64,000 nt of DNA, taken from Argopecten irradians. Lineage: Eukaryota; Mollusca; Bivalvia; Pectinida; Pectinidae. Made by a program: the position numbers and the translations under genes. Below the pieces are notes generated by a model. It saw only the letters and a list, made by a program, of their open reading frames with translations, did no database searches and had not been told where the DNA came from. Shown in pieces: positions 1 through 11,241 of this stretch (positions within the stretch are counted from its first letter, which is position 1; every line of letters begins with the position of its first letter). The stretch lies in assembly GCF_041381155.1 (NCBI RefSeq), contig NC_091135.1, positions 68,041,067-68,105,066 of the forward strand, given 5' to 3'.

Positions 1-30
1 TAAAGTGAATGATATTTGTTTATGCTTTGA

Positions 31-376
31 TTAAAGTGAACAGTCGGGCAAGGATGGCTAAAGTCGGTAAAAATGGTGTGAATGTATCCAGTATAATTTC
101 TTATGAAATAGAAAAATAAAATCTCTCGCCAAAATCTGTCTGCGTACGAAGAAATTAATTTAAAGTATAGGAATCCTAAAATGTCCTCCTGGCAGACTAT
201 GTCCGTGGTTACATTTCCACGCAGCCTCGCTTTCAATGCTTTCAACTTTCCTTTACTTTAATGGTCAGAACTGGGAAACGTAAGCAGAACTTGGCCGTTG
301 TATTAATATGTGAGAACTTTTGGAAGGCCAATGTACGCATTTAGACTGGTTTTCTTTGCCCGACTATTCACTTTAA
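31..376. mobile_element. MITE with TTAA-flanked inverted repeats
   Basis: The left end reads ttaaagtgaacagtcgggca and the right end (355-376) is its reverse complement with one mismatch. Both termini sit on TTAA. About 345 bp with no coding potential. The TTAA boundary is typical of piggyBac-type transposons, so this is inferred to be a non-autonomous piggyBac-like MITE. Confidence 0.55.
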
Positions 377-618
377 AGGACAACATTGTTATTAGAATAT
401 TTGAGATACTGTAAACCAATTCAATGATAATTCCTATCAATATAGATATCAATTGGCGGCAACAAACTTTTAGCAGATTTACTTAGATCTCGAAGTTTGC
501 GAAAGTAAATAGCACGCGAATAATTGTTGGTTTACAGTAGTAGATTTGTTATGTTAAGAACTGGTTAAGGCTCTTGACCCAGTAGATATATTTACAGTGT
601 GTATTTGTTTAATTCCAG

Positions 619-730
619 GATAACACTAGGAAATCAGGTAGAGGGAGTGAGACTGAAGGACCCTGACGTTGTTAAACTGTTCCGTAACAGGTACCCTGAC
701 GGTAACTGTCTCACACCTAAAGGCAAATGA
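619..730 (+). CDS. Last coding exon of an unidentified plus-strand gene
   Basis: A pyrimidine-rich acceptor (ttgtttaattccag) precedes position 619. The frame then runs 36 codons without a stop and ends at TGA 728-730, as ITLGNQVEGVRLKDPDVVKL followed by FRNRYPDGNCLTPKGK. Composition and codon use look protein-like, and one nucleotide of the first codon comes from the preceding exon. I do not recognise the family. Upstream exons would lie left of the window; nothing in 1-618 extends it. Confidence 0.5.
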
Positions 731-1620
731 AAACTTAACATCAGGTACAGGAGGATGAAATTAAAATTATTCAAACGTCTCACGTTGGTTTATGGAGGTG
801 TATAACGTGCCAAAACGCAACTGAAAAAATGAAAGTTGGAGAGCACAGCTTCCATACACCCAGTCCAAGTGTAGAATATCCATTTGAGCTTTCAGAACAG
901 ATTGTCAATGTACAACGCCAAATGAACGCTTAAACAGGTCGTATAGTTCACCATATATGTTATTAGACAGCAGGCTGTTTTAAAAGTTTAGCAGGACAGT
1001 ATCGGAACTTAAAGGAATGTTTAGTGTGAGGAATGGTACATTGTATATTGCTGGCTCACTATCTGTGATAATTTGGGTAATAGGGCTGCTCTGGGTGGCT
1101 TGTACATCTAGATGGTTATGGTAACAACACAGGATATGGATGGTCAGGACTCGGTCTTGCATGGAATCATCATTGACAATATCAAACTTTTTAACCAAAG
1201 ATTGAGCAGCATGAATGAATATAGGAATCGTATCCTTTCTAATTTAATTCACAAAATATGAAATAGATAATTCCTATGTTTTGTCCTGGAATTCGCGATG
1301 AGATTCATGAGATTTTGGAGTAATGTTTTCCCCCTATTTTGACTATCCAGTAACACAGTACATGCAAGTGAGGATGTGTTGTTGAGGATATTGTTTTTAG
1401 TGAATGTCATGTGTTAGTGAATTGACGTTGATTGGTGAAAGTGTACTCAAGACAGGAATAAAGTGTACATGTTATACATATGCTTTGTCTGTGAATGTGT
1501 TCTAAGTGCAATTGTAATCGTAATACATGTATATCAACTGAAACAATACCCTTTACACTGTATTGTAGGTTATACAAAGTTATGGCTTGTCTCATGCAAT
1601 CTGATCAGTGCATTTGGCCT
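731..1620. other. Non-coding stretch, probably 3' UTR and intergenic
   Basis: No convincing exon on either strand. Short open frames here have no splice signals or recognisable protein content. Confidence 0.5.
1457..1462 (+). promoter_or_regulatory. Candidate polyadenylation signal
   Basis: AATAAA about 730 bp downstream of the stop codon of the 619-730 exon, in the same orientation. Position only; the hexamer is common in AT-rich DNA. Confidence 0.25.
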
Positions 1621-1699
1621 TTTTAGGTCACCTAACCATAGGTCATGGTGACCTTTTACGATAGTCTTTTCTCCGTTGCCGTGCGTTAACATTTTCTTG

Positions 1700-2999
1700 T
1701 GAACAAGATAAGTTAAGTAAATATAAAGCGAGCTTAATGAAACTTTGTATGTAGACTAACATTCAAAATATTTCGGACAAGTTTGAAAATCTGCTTGATT
1801 CAAAAGTAATTTACGGAGTTGTTGCCCTTTGCACTAATAATTAGTATTGAACCTAATGAACACGATAAGTTGAGTAAATATAAACCGAGCTTAATGAAAC
1901 CTTGTATGTAGACTACGATGGAAATATCTCTGTTGAGATCGAAAATCAGCTTGATTCGACAGTAATTTACGGAGTTATTGCCCTTTGCACTAATAATTAT
2001 TATTGGACCTTGTAAACTATTTTGTTTTAGTTTTACGTCCTATTATTAACAGCCAGGGTCATATAAGGACGTGCCAGGTTTGTTGGTGGAAGAAAGCCGG
2101 AGTACCCGGAGAAAAACCACCGGTCAGCGGTCAGTACCTGGCAACTGCCCCACATGGGATTCGAACCCGCATCCCTTGTAAACTAAATAACTTGTGTAAA
2201 TATTAACTGAGTTTAATGAAACTTTATATGTAGACTAACATTGGAAATATCTAAGACGAGTTCGAAAATCAGCTTGGTTCAACTTATATTTACGGAGTTA
2301 TTACCCTTTGCACTAATAATTATTATTGGACCTTGTAAACGCGATAACTTGCCGTAAACATAAACGGAGCTTAATGAATCTTTGTAGACTAACGTGGAAA
2401 AGATCTCAGATAAGTTCGAGAATCAACTTGATTCGACAGTAATTTACGGAGTTATTGCCCTTTGCACTTATAATTATTATTGGACTTTGTGAACGTGATG
2501 ACTTTAGTAAATATGAACAGAGCTTAATGAAACTTTGTATGTACATTAACATTCAAAATATCTCGGAAGATTTCGAAAATCAGTTTGATTCGACAGCAAT
2601 TTACGGAGTTATTGCCTTTGCACTAATAATTATTATTAGACAAATACAAACCGAGCTTAATGAAACTTTGCATGTAGACTAACACTGGAAATATCTCGGA
2701 TGAGTTACATGTAGAAAATCAGCTTGATTCAAGTGATTTACGGAGTTATTGCACTTTGCACTAATGATTATTTTTGGACCTAGTAAACGCGATATCCTGG
2801 GTAAATAAATAAATCCAGCTAAATGAAACTTAGTGTTTAGACTAGCATTGAAGATATCTCGGACGAGTTCGAAAATCAACTTTATTCGAGTTTTTACGGA
2901 GTTATTGCCCTTTGCACTAATAATTATTATTGGACTTGAACGTGATAACTTGAGAAAATATAAACCGCACTTAATGAAACTTTGTACATGTATGTACAC
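1700..2999 (+). repeat. Tandem array of a ~155-bp diverged repeat
   Basis: The landmark 'ttattgccctttgcactaat' recurs near 1822, 1977, 2291, 2452, 2608, 2743 and 2900, a spacing of about 155 bp apart from one inserted SINE and one shortened unit. Each unit also holds 'aaccgagcttaatgaaac' and 'gaaaatcagcttgattcga' blocks. Units are substantially diverged, so the array is old. Related copies occur at 4140-4810 (same strand) and 15958-16455 (inverted). Confidence 0.85.
2020..2174 (-). mobile_element. tRNA-derived SINE with 11-bp target-site duplication
   Basis: On the minus strand the element begins with a tRNA-like B box (gggttcgaatccc), continues through the core ctccgggtactccgg, and ends in an A-rich tail. 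It is flanked by perfect direct repeats cttgtaaacta at 2009-2019 and 2175-2185, and it interrupts one unit of the 155-bp array. The core resembles a SINE family widespread in molluscs and other invertebrates (recalled, not searched). Confidence 0.8.
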
Positions 3000-3000
3000 C

Positions 3001-3190
3001 GATTAGATCTATGTTCCTAATTCGTGAACAAAAGACATTTGTTGGCTAGTAAATGTATGTAGACCTATTAGATCTATGTTCCTAATTCATGAACAAAAGA
3101 CATTTGTTTGCTAGTAAATGACATAACTAATTTGTATCAAATATCAAATGACTGTTAAGGCCCATGGGCCTTTTGTTTGAAATTTGGTCC
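3001..3190 (+). repeat. Duplicated ~66-bp block ending in ggcccatgggcc palindrome
   Basis: 'tagatctatgttcctaatt' with its following ~50 bp occurs twice in succession (from about 3004 and 3070). It leads into a perfect 12-bp palindrome ggcccatgggcc near 3160. The same end structure reappears inverted at about 15965, so this is the terminus of the interspersed family that contains the 155-bp tandem units. Confidence 0.65.
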
Positions 3191-3285
3191 TAAAGACATT
3201 CAAGTCACCCAAAAGAAAACGTTTTGTCTCGTACATTCGACCTGTATTGACATCCTTTCGGTTGTCAACTTTTTCGTAAACAATG

Positions 3286-3627
3286 GTTTAGTCTGCAACA
3301 ATAATGTATATTTTTAAAATGTCCACGTAGTAAAATAAATACGATAACTCCATGCTCAGTTGGGAAATCCGTCCACATTCGTCTTTTTGCAGTAATGTGT
3401 AATGTGCAGGAATCAAGTTGATTAATCCTTTTTGATTTGTATTGATAATTAAATCCTTTGTTCATATAGTACGATAGTAGTATAGGCTTCATCCTCGCTG
3501 TTCACTCACGTATTTGTGAGCGCCTGTGAAATCCTAATTTACTCGTTGAGAGCTTCTGCTGCCTATTTGACTGCAGTTCTCCGGATTTCGGCTCCAAGAA
3601 AGAAATCAGGCCAAGCTGTTCATTAAT
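3286..3627. repeat. Paralogous segment, copy A (interrupted)
   Basis: Matches 4886-5208 at high identity, from 'aataaatacgataactccat' through the 'ggctccaagaaagaaatcag' block. Copy A resumes at 4053-4142 after the inserted foldback element. Confidence 0.75.
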
Positions 3628-4052
3628 ATAATCTTTCCCTACCTAGAGGGTGTTACAACAAAATCACAACCCGAGGGGTAATTCATGAACGGCCAACCCG
3701 AGGCTTGCCGAGGGTTGGACATTCAGGAATCCCCCCGAGGGTTGTGATTTTGTTGTCACACCCTCAAAGGTAGGGAATGATTCTTCTTCTCCAACATACA
3801 AAAGAAAAAGAAGAGATAATAGCCAAAAAAGAAGCATTTCACCGCGACATGAACATGGTTCCATCGTCTGCACGTCAATATTGATGATGTCATCGACAAT
3901 GCACGCCACGGTCACACCGCATGATGACATGACGTCACGTAATTGTCTTTAGGTTCAAAAGGTTAGCGCGCGCAATCTGTCATACCCTAGGGGTTGACAG
4001 AGAAATCTCCCACTGCTAAAACCGGTGACAAATCAGTGAATGGTGGGAGAAT
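3628..4052. mobile_element. Foldback element inserted into a duplicated segment
   Basis: The boundaries come from comparison with uninterrupted copy B, where cattatcttgat is continuous near 5207-5216. Positions 3631-3779 form a large imperfect palindrome: ttccctacct...gggtgttacaacaaaatca pairs with tgattttgttgtcacaccct...aggtaggga. The right end is a smaller hairpin (about 3998-4046). TA is present at both junctions, suggesting TA target duplication. No intact reading frame. Confidence 0.65.
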
Positions 4053-4139
4053 ATCTTGATCTTGGTCTGCGTAGGAATATCGATCTTCAGATGCTTTTCA
4101 GCAACAAATGCTGTGGTTTGAGATTCCACTATCGATACT

Positions 4140-4810
4140 GAAATATAAACCGAGCTTAATGAAATTTTGCATGTAGACTAACACTTAAAATATCTCAGAC
4201 AAATTAGAAAATCAGCTTGATTCGACAGTAACTTACGGAGCCTTTGCACTAATGATTATTATTGGACCTTGTAAACGCGATTACTTGAGTAAATATAAAC
4301 CGAGCTCAATGAATGTTTGTTTGTAGACTAATATTGGAAAGATCTCAGTCGAGTTCGAAAATCAACTTGATTCGACAATTATTTACGGAGTTATTGTCCT
4401 TTTTACTTATAAGTATTATTGTACTTTGTGAACGTGATAACTTAAGTAAATATAAAAATCCAGCTTAATGAAACTTTGTATGTAGACTAACATTGGATAT
4501 ATCTCGAACGAGTTCGAAAATCAACTTGATTCGACAGTTATTTACGGAGTTATTGCCCTTTGCACTAATGATTATTATTTTACTTTGTGAACGTAATAAC
4601 TTTAGTAAATATGAACCGAGCTTAATGAAACTTTGTACGTAGACTAATATTGGAAAAATTTCGGATGAGTTTGAAAATCAGCTTAATTCGACAGTAATTT
4701 AGGGGGTTATTGCCCTTTGCACTTATAATTATTATTGGACTTTGTTAACGCTATAATTTGAATAAATATAAACCGCGTTTTATGAAACATTGTACATGTA
4801 TGTAGACCTA
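4140..4810 (+). repeat. Second block of the ~155-bp tandem repeat
   Basis: About four diverged units with the same landmarks as 1700-2999 (near 4393, 4550 and 4706), followed by one copy of the 66-bp 'tagatctatgttcctaattc' block. Confidence 0.8.
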
Positions 4811-4885
4811 TTAGATCTATGTTCCTAATTCATGAACAAAAGACGTTTGTTGGCTAGTAAATTACATAACTAATTTGTATCAAAT

Positions 4886-5298
4886 ATCAGATGTATATAT
4901 ATTCTTAAAATGTTCACGTAGAAAAATAAATACGATAACTCCATGCTCAGGTGGGGAATCCGTCCACATTCATCTTTTTACAGTAATGTGTCAAGAATCA
5001 AGTTGGTTAATCCTTTTTTATGTGTATTGATAATTAAATCCTTTGTTCATATAGTACGATAGTAGTATAGACTTTATCCTCGCTGTTCACTCGCGTATTT
5101 GTGAGCACCTGTGAAATCCTATTTTACTTGTTGAGAACGTCTGCTTCTATATGACTGCTGTCTTCCGGATTTCAGCTCCAAGAAAGAAAACAGGCCAATC
5201 TGTTCATTATCTTGATCCTGGTCTGGGTAGGAATATCGATCTTCCGATGTTTTTCAGCAACGGATGATGTGGTTTGAGATTCCATTATCGATACTGAA
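4886..5298. repeat. Paralogous segment, copy B (uninterrupted)
   Basis: Continuous counterpart of 3286-3627 plus 4053-4142, ending at 'ccattatcgatactga'. Together with the neighbouring tandem block, this indicates a local duplication of over 1 kb. Confidence 0.75.
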
Positions 5299-5525
5299 TT
5301 AATGTATCTTCTTTTTGATCCCTAAATAATATGGATTTTATTGATATAACACGTATATCTACGTTACGTTCAATCAACAAACCAGTAGTTTGACGTAGTT
5401 TGTCAACAAGAACACGATAAAGTAGGTGCTATATTGGTTCTTGTGTGTTAAACAGGTCAATTACACACTCACTTAATTACATTGTAAGTGGATTATAGGA
5501 CTTCTCTGTGGTGCCAGGATTCACA

Positions 5526-5531
5526 TTTATT
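5526..5531 (-). promoter_or_regulatory. Candidate polyadenylation signal of the Rab gene
   Basis: Minus-strand AATAAA about 600 bp downstream of the Rab stop codon; it is the first such hexamer found in that direction. The interval 5532-6126 is then the likely 3' UTR. No other feature was seen in 5299-6126. Confidence 0.3.
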
Positions 5532-6126
5532 GATACACTGATTAATCCAACCTTGATATGTATCATCTATCTACATTGTATTATATCAGTATGGGTGCAA
5601 CAATCATAATATACATATTATCATTTCGAACGTTTTGTGTAATATGTCTGCTAAAACATTAGAAAAAACATTTGATTAAATCAAACAGGTAACCTAGCTG
5701 GACCAAGAATTTGAGGTAATTGACACAGGTAGAGAACCTCGTATTCCTGACTTGTCCAACTCAATACTAGATGACACATGCTATCAAGTTTTCATCGGGT
5801 ATCAAACTTCATTCGGATATTCTGTGCCGACTGTTGCAAGTCGTTGTTGTATCACAAATGTCTAGTATATATTTTCTATGTATAAGTCTACTTCGATTGT
5901 CCATCTTTCAGTTACCGGTTTAGCTCTTCGAGAAAAGGATGTAGAATACTCCTGATGCCGCAGATCGAAAAATCAAAAATCTTACTGTTTCTTCACGGGT
6001 GTTTTAGTCAACAGACACCTTGATGTTATATTAAAGCTGTCGGGTGCACGAGAAAGAAAACTTGTTGACGACCAATCTCGACGTTATCCAAATATTTGAC
6101 AACATTATTTTCTTGTCTGCAGCGGG

Positions 6127-6296
6127 TCAAATCGTCTGACAGCATTGCTCTCTCGGCGGTGGCCGACCTCGCTGTCTTGGCTGGTGTTTCGTGATTTCAA
6201 CGGTGCTATTGTAGAGAGATTCGTAAAATAATGGCGTTTTGTAGGAGTCCATAAGTTTGGTTGCTACAACATTTAACGCATTGCCAATTCCCTCAC
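6127..6296 (-). CDS. Rab exon 4 (hypervariable tail, prenylation motif, stop)
   Basis: Acceptor gtttgtag|GTGAGG. 55 codons ending PPPREQCCQTI and TGA. The tail is basic and proline-rich before the twin cysteines, as expected for a Rab hypervariable region. Confidence 0.88.
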
Positions 6297-9200
6297 CTAC
6301 AAACAGAATTGAACGATGTCAAAATGTTAGGTGTACTAATTATCCTATAGATATCTTATGGATAGTTGATTTTAATACAGACTGGATAACGTTATAAAAT
6401 CATATCAATGTAAGCCTTAATCACATTGCCGTATTGTGATAATGTTCAAGCTTGCATGGACGCAAAACCGACTCCGTGATTATCACACATACAACTAAAC
6501 AACGCATTTACAATCATATTGAAAAAAACAACCAAGATATGACTTTTTGAGACCAACTTAGTTAAATAGTGTTATTAATTTAGTGTCCTGTGACAACTTC
6601 CTTGTTATTTCATTGTTTTAAACCATGAAATTCTTACCTGTAAGAGCCGACACTGGAAGTACACATTCGCAATTGTGTGCGTACCGGAAGTTTTCGACGT
6701 TGTCTGTTATCACAGTCCGCTCCAGATCTGACTTGTTTCCCAACACAAACCTCAACGCTATCAAAATAAATTAGTATTGTTTGATCTAGGATATTCATTG
6801 TAAAAAGGACAAAGGCAGAAATCGACGCTACAAGGACGTTTATGAGTAATGTCCTCTTCTGACCAAGACAAATGATCGTTTGTATTATAGCATCAACCTT
6901 AGTGAGATAACTGGTTTGTCAGCGTATGTGCTGTTGAGACAACATCGTAAAGTTGATAGGAATCTCACTACAGTATACCGTACCAGTTATGAATACGGAC
7001 CCTAAATACCTCGGTCTTCCATATGATATGTATGTTTTGTCTTGGAAGATTGGAAGTCAGCGCATTTCATCCGAAATGAGATTAGATGTTCTAGATCAAT
7101 TTATTTCTGAACTTATGGAACATACACTTCACTTACAATATTATGAATTAGTTGACAGTTTTACGTCAAAACAAAAAGACAAGAATCCAATTTTAAAGAT
7201 GCTCCGCCACCGACAGAGCATCAATGATATTCATCATTTGAACAATCATTGGTGTTTAATCATATATATATGCCTATTTAACACTAAAAAATAACGTAAA
7301 AAAATTATATCGTCTTTGGTGCATGCGCAATCATACTTCATTCAATATAGGATATAATGCCACGTATTGTTTAAGGGATGCAATTAATTATTTTTCCTAC
7401 TTTTAATTTGAAGTAAAATTAGAAGCTCAAACTTTTCAATGGTGGTAATGGTCTAAGTGAGTAACTTTTGTAACTAAAGAAAAATACTAAATCGTCTCCT
7501 ATTTTTTGATAGTGAAAAAATGCCATTTGTCAGCGGTGAAGCATCTTTAATTGTGTGTAGGTTTCATAGCTTTTGTTGCCCACACGAGGCTGTTAATATA
7601 CATGTACAGGTAAGCCTGTGTCATTGCGCTCTGCATCCTGCAATCAATTATATGGCGGATAAATCTGACATAGTTCGATTTGTTAGTAGTTAATTTCGCC
7701 TTACCGTTTGGAGCTAAATCTATGACGTCATTTGCCCACTTTGCCAGGTACTGAAGCGAGGCTGGATCATTGACGTCATACACCAGCAGCGCCGCGTGGG
7801 TGTTACGGTAGTAGTTTCGTGTCATCGTTTTGAACTTTTCCACACCTGCCGTATCCCATATTGCTAACTGTTGAAAAATATGAGGGATTTTATAATTATT
7901 GTTCTCATGTAGCCAGTGACGGAGAATCAATAACACCTACACAGTGAAATACTAGCTATAATGCCGATTACATTTTGTCATGCAAGTAGAGAAATTGCAT
8001 GATATTAAAAGGCGACTAATTTTAGGGCTCTTTTTCTAATCTCTGTAGCGCATCCCTTAAGTTTTGACATCGAGATGTATGTTCAACACTGTTAGGAAGA
8101 CTTCGGGTGTTGTCCACTGGCAAAGGCGCACTATAGTCTATTAAACTGGTAATTTCTATGCCTGCTTTAGCGCTCACCATAAAATGTGGTACAAATGGTT
8201 GCATCAGTACAATGGGACAATGAATTGTGATGGCATTGGCAACACGAGCATGGGTTCAATTATTACAAATAGACACAACCAAACTTCTGCCAAAACACAC
8301 TGAATACATACATAGAAGGGTACCCAAAAATGACCTTGTCTGTTATGAGAATGTTAAGCATACTCAACAACCAACCAGAACTAGACGATATCCTCGAATA
8401 TTTACAGTTTGCACTGGCATGGACTCAATAACCATGCTTTCTAGTATTAACATTATCAGTGTATAATGATAGTATAACACGTGGAGCGATTCCATTGTTA
8501 CCGGAATAGTCGCTGGTGTAGCAACGTGGGGTCATGACCTCACTTTTGGTAGGAACATATGAATGACTCGATTCCAATCAGCTGTCCAATCGAATTCGTT
8601 GACGATGACGGGAGAGTAAAAAATATTGGTATTTTAATAAAAATTATGCAACTGTCGCGAGAATAAATGATATTTATTTATTTGAAAAATAAGATTTTTA
8701 TTTTGTTTGGGTTATGAGGGTATAACCTACTCTACCTAAACTTGTGTTGAATCTTTGACAAAGAAAACAACGTTCATACGCCATGCTGTTTTGTTCTGTT
8801 CTTTCCCACTATGCTAGGTTCATAATAAATAAGTTAATAAAAGCGGACTTTTGTTGATATACTTTGATACATGGAATTGAAGAGAGGCAAAACACTAAAG
8901 AGATCAAAGGGGAGAAAATAACTTTATGTTAGTCTAGAGAAATATGTGTTTCAAGGACATTGTGGCTTTCGACTTCGAATATGCAGTGTGGAAATGATAC
9001 TATTCATTAATAAAATCCCTCATTCAGCATATGGTCAAAGCCATCTCTCCATCGATATCTAGTTCATTTGTATGTCGATAAAGGAAACGTGTGTTCCGTG
9101 ATATAACTCACCGATACCCGTTCATCCTCCACATACATAGGCTTTACACAGCTCTCGATACCCACTGTAGGCTGTAGTCCATGGACGAACTTATTGTCTT

Positions 9201-9297
9201 TAATCCTGAGGAACAACGAGGATTTCCCGACACCCGCTTCCCCAAGGAGTATCACCTTAAATAGAGGGCGTCGCCAGTCTATATCGTCTGCTGGCAT
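6127..9297 (-). CDS. Rab-family small GTPase, complete four-exon gene
   Basis: Exons 9297-9112, 7867-7705, 6757-6638 and 6296-6127 join in phase to 212 residues. The ATG at 9297 is supported by an in-frame TGA at 9309-9307. G1 is GEAGVGKS (residues 19-26), the switch-I Thr lies in PTVGIES, G3 is WDTAGVE, G4 is NKSD, and G5 is SAL where SAK is usual. The C terminus is REQCCQTI, like Rab11's CCQNI, so geranylgeranylation at the twin Cys and membrane traffic are expected. The usual catalytic Gln after WDTAG is Val, which in Ras-family proteins normally lowers GTP hydrolysis. Family membership is firm; I cannot place the subfamily. Confidence 0.9.
6638..6757 (-). CDS. Rab exon 3 (NKSD and SAL motifs)
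   Basis: Acceptor ttttgatag|CGTTG, donor ACAG|gtaaga. Encodes LRFVLGNKSDLERTV (G4) through VLPVSALTG (G5). Confidence 0.9.
7195..7548. mobile_element. ~354-bp MITE in Rab intron 2
   Basis: The left end aaagatgctccgccaccgac and the right end (7528-7548) are imperfect reverse complements over about 22 bp. The interior is AT-rich without coding content. It overlaps the 3' part of a 113-codon plus-strand frame (6953-7294), which argues against that frame being a gene. Confidence 0.55.
7705..7867 (-). CDS. Rab exon 2 (switch II, WDTAGVE)
   Basis: Acceptor ttcaacag|TTAGCA, donor AACG|gtaagg. Encodes LAIWDTAGVEKFKTMTRNYY and the RabF4-like ALLVYDV strand. Confidence 0.92.
8022..8255 (-). pseudogene. 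Possible coding relic in Rab intron 1
   Basis: A protein-like minus-strand frame of ~75-80 codons (containing PFVPHFMVSAKAGIEITSL and a later CQNLRDALQRLEKEP, then stop) with no matching splice context. It resembles a degraded retroelement or processed fragment more than an exon, but I do not recognise the family. Confidence 0.3.
9112..9297 (-). CDS. Rab exon 1 (start, P-loop, switch I)
   Basis: 62 codons from MPADDIDWRRPLFKVILLGE to the donor tcg|gtgagt. Contains GEAGVGKSS and the switch-I Thr; ends in phase 0. Confidence 0.9.
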
Positions 9298-10058
9298 AGC
9301 ACAACCTCAACTCAGTAGCATCAAGACAGGTTTAAACTGTAATTCCATCCTTACTTTCTATGAATTCAAAAATTAAGTATTCTGACTGCCCAGCTCTAAA
9401 AACGTTCAAAACGTTGCCTATGCAGCTTTGAATCAAAATGTTTTTGTTTCGATTTCCTGACGCTTTAGATGTCTTCAACCAAATACCCACAAAGACAACA
9501 CGATACGATCATTACGATGCCGCTGTGGACACGTCTGATGTTCCATTATATATTAGATGTCATATAGATGGCAATACAATGATTTCTACAGCCACATGGG
9601 ATTAAAGTAACACATACGTTCCAAAGGAATATACCGTTCGCATGTTGATGTTATCACTGTACATACAAACAGTTCAGGCTACTGACATGTACAGGAGCCA
9701 CATCTATAGGTAAAGACTTCCGGTCATACAACCACGTGAGCTACACTCGTGTTTACAGCTGATAACCAAGTCCTCTCTCCTATCACCATAATATCTACAG
9801 CTTAACAGAACAACTGTATAAAATCAGAAGGGGAATTGATGATGGTAACAATTAATACACGGTTGGCATTATGATGTTAAAAGCTCCATAGTTGCTTCAA
9901 ATTATGTCAGAACTTTAGGATAAACCTTTCGTCGCATAAAATTATCTTCTGGATGTTATTGCAAAGCCCGACTTGTGTTAGATAAACTATATATGTGTCT
10001 AATTAATCAGAAATAATTCTTCAATATCTAATCAATTAACAATGTTTATAATTATAAA
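9298..10058. other. 5' flank of the Rab gene and intergenic DNA
   Basis: Probably includes the Rab 5' UTR next to 9297. I see no clear TATA box in minus orientation and no other gene. Confidence 0.4.
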
Positions 10059-10127
10059 CATCTTCGCTAGCCAAGGCTCCTGATTACGTTACACACCAAG
10101 AACCAGAAGCATTGGCTAGCGAAGATG
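10059..10127. mobile_element. Short foldback with perfect 16-bp arms
   Basis: catcttcgctagccaa (10059-10074) and its exact reverse complement (10112-10127) flank a 37-bp spacer. This could be a tiny MITE or a recently formed foldback. Confidence 0.6.
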
Positions 10128-10800
10128 AATAATAAACTTCTTTTGCGAAAGTAGTACGAGAACCGTGTAGAGCTAGCTTGGATTACGTGTGGTGAGTTAA
10201 GATAACAAATAGTTAACGCCGGGGTGGTACAAGTACGACATGTAAATAGACATTGTGTAATACATTATATGACTGTTATCATCTGGGATATAACACTCGA
10301 CATGTGGACAATACTTAGAGGTCAATCAAATCTTTAACCTGGGCGATAATTTAAGTCATTAGTTTGCAATGGACTTTATATCATTAAGCGATGAACATAA
10401 GGAAAACTCGGACAGAACCCATACATATAAGTTATATAAAACAAAATCATCATCTTTAAGACTTTATTTCAAATATAAAAATAACATGAAAATATAAAAA
10501 TATACAAATTAGACGATAGATTGTGGTTACTGCGTTGGATATAAAATAATAACTTTTCTTTAAGATGTCACACTGGCTCACTCAATACTTTCTACCTTTT
10601 AAACAGACTAAAGAGTTGTCCAATAACAATGATTGATAGATGATAAAAGTCCAAATAAATCTATCACACCAAATAACTATCACACCAAATCACACATCTT
10701 TTACAAATTCATTGTCTAACATTCAAACAAAAAGACATGAGTAAAATTGCGTACTGCTCTAATGTTTAAAGACGTATACTGTATTAATGCTTATACTTAA

Positions 10801-10956
10801 TTTGGAAGGTATTATTTTATTATGACAGATATTTTATTATTTGGAAGGTATTATTTTATTATGACAGATATTTTATCATTTGGAAGGTATTATTTTATTA
10901 TGACAGGTATTTTATTATTTGGAAGGTATTATTTTATTATGACAGATATTGTATTC
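10801..10956 (+). repeat. 39-bp tandem repeat, four copies
   Basis: Unit begins tttggaaggtattattttat; copies are nearly identical. Read on the minus strand, each unit carries AATAAA hexamers. These are the first such hexamers downstream of the phosphatase stop codon, about 1.85 kb away. Confidence 0.85.
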
Positions 10957-11125
10957 AAATACATAAACTGAGCACATGCTACAAAGTAAACAATTAAACC
11001 GTCATTGTATTTCATAAATATGAAATACCATTCCCGCAGAAACACAAGCTGTGCGGTACAAAGAATTATTATATCAATTTAAAATCACCACATATAAATA
11101 TGAATTGCAGATATATCTTTAGTAA

Positions 11126-11241
11126 GGCATTGCCTAGTCCGCTAAACCTGCCTATATTATAAGGCTTTTTTTGCCATTTTTTTAATATTAGGACAAAAAA
11201 AGCCTATTAATATAGGAAGGTTTCGCGGACTAGGCATTGCC
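11126..11241. mobile_element. 116-bp MITE with 17-bp inverted termini
   Basis: ggcattgcctagtccgc at the left and gcggactaggcattgcc at the right are exact reverse complements. Internally, aaggctttttttgcc and aaaaaaagccta extend the pairing, so almost the whole element can fold. The terminal aggcattgcct is itself palindromic. Confidence 0.7.

Noticed and set aside
6953..7294. 113-codon plus-strand frame in a Rab intron
   Set aside because: Its 3' part lies inside a MITE, it runs opposite to the host gene, and it begins at TTG. The 5' part looks mildly coding, but nothing supports a gene.
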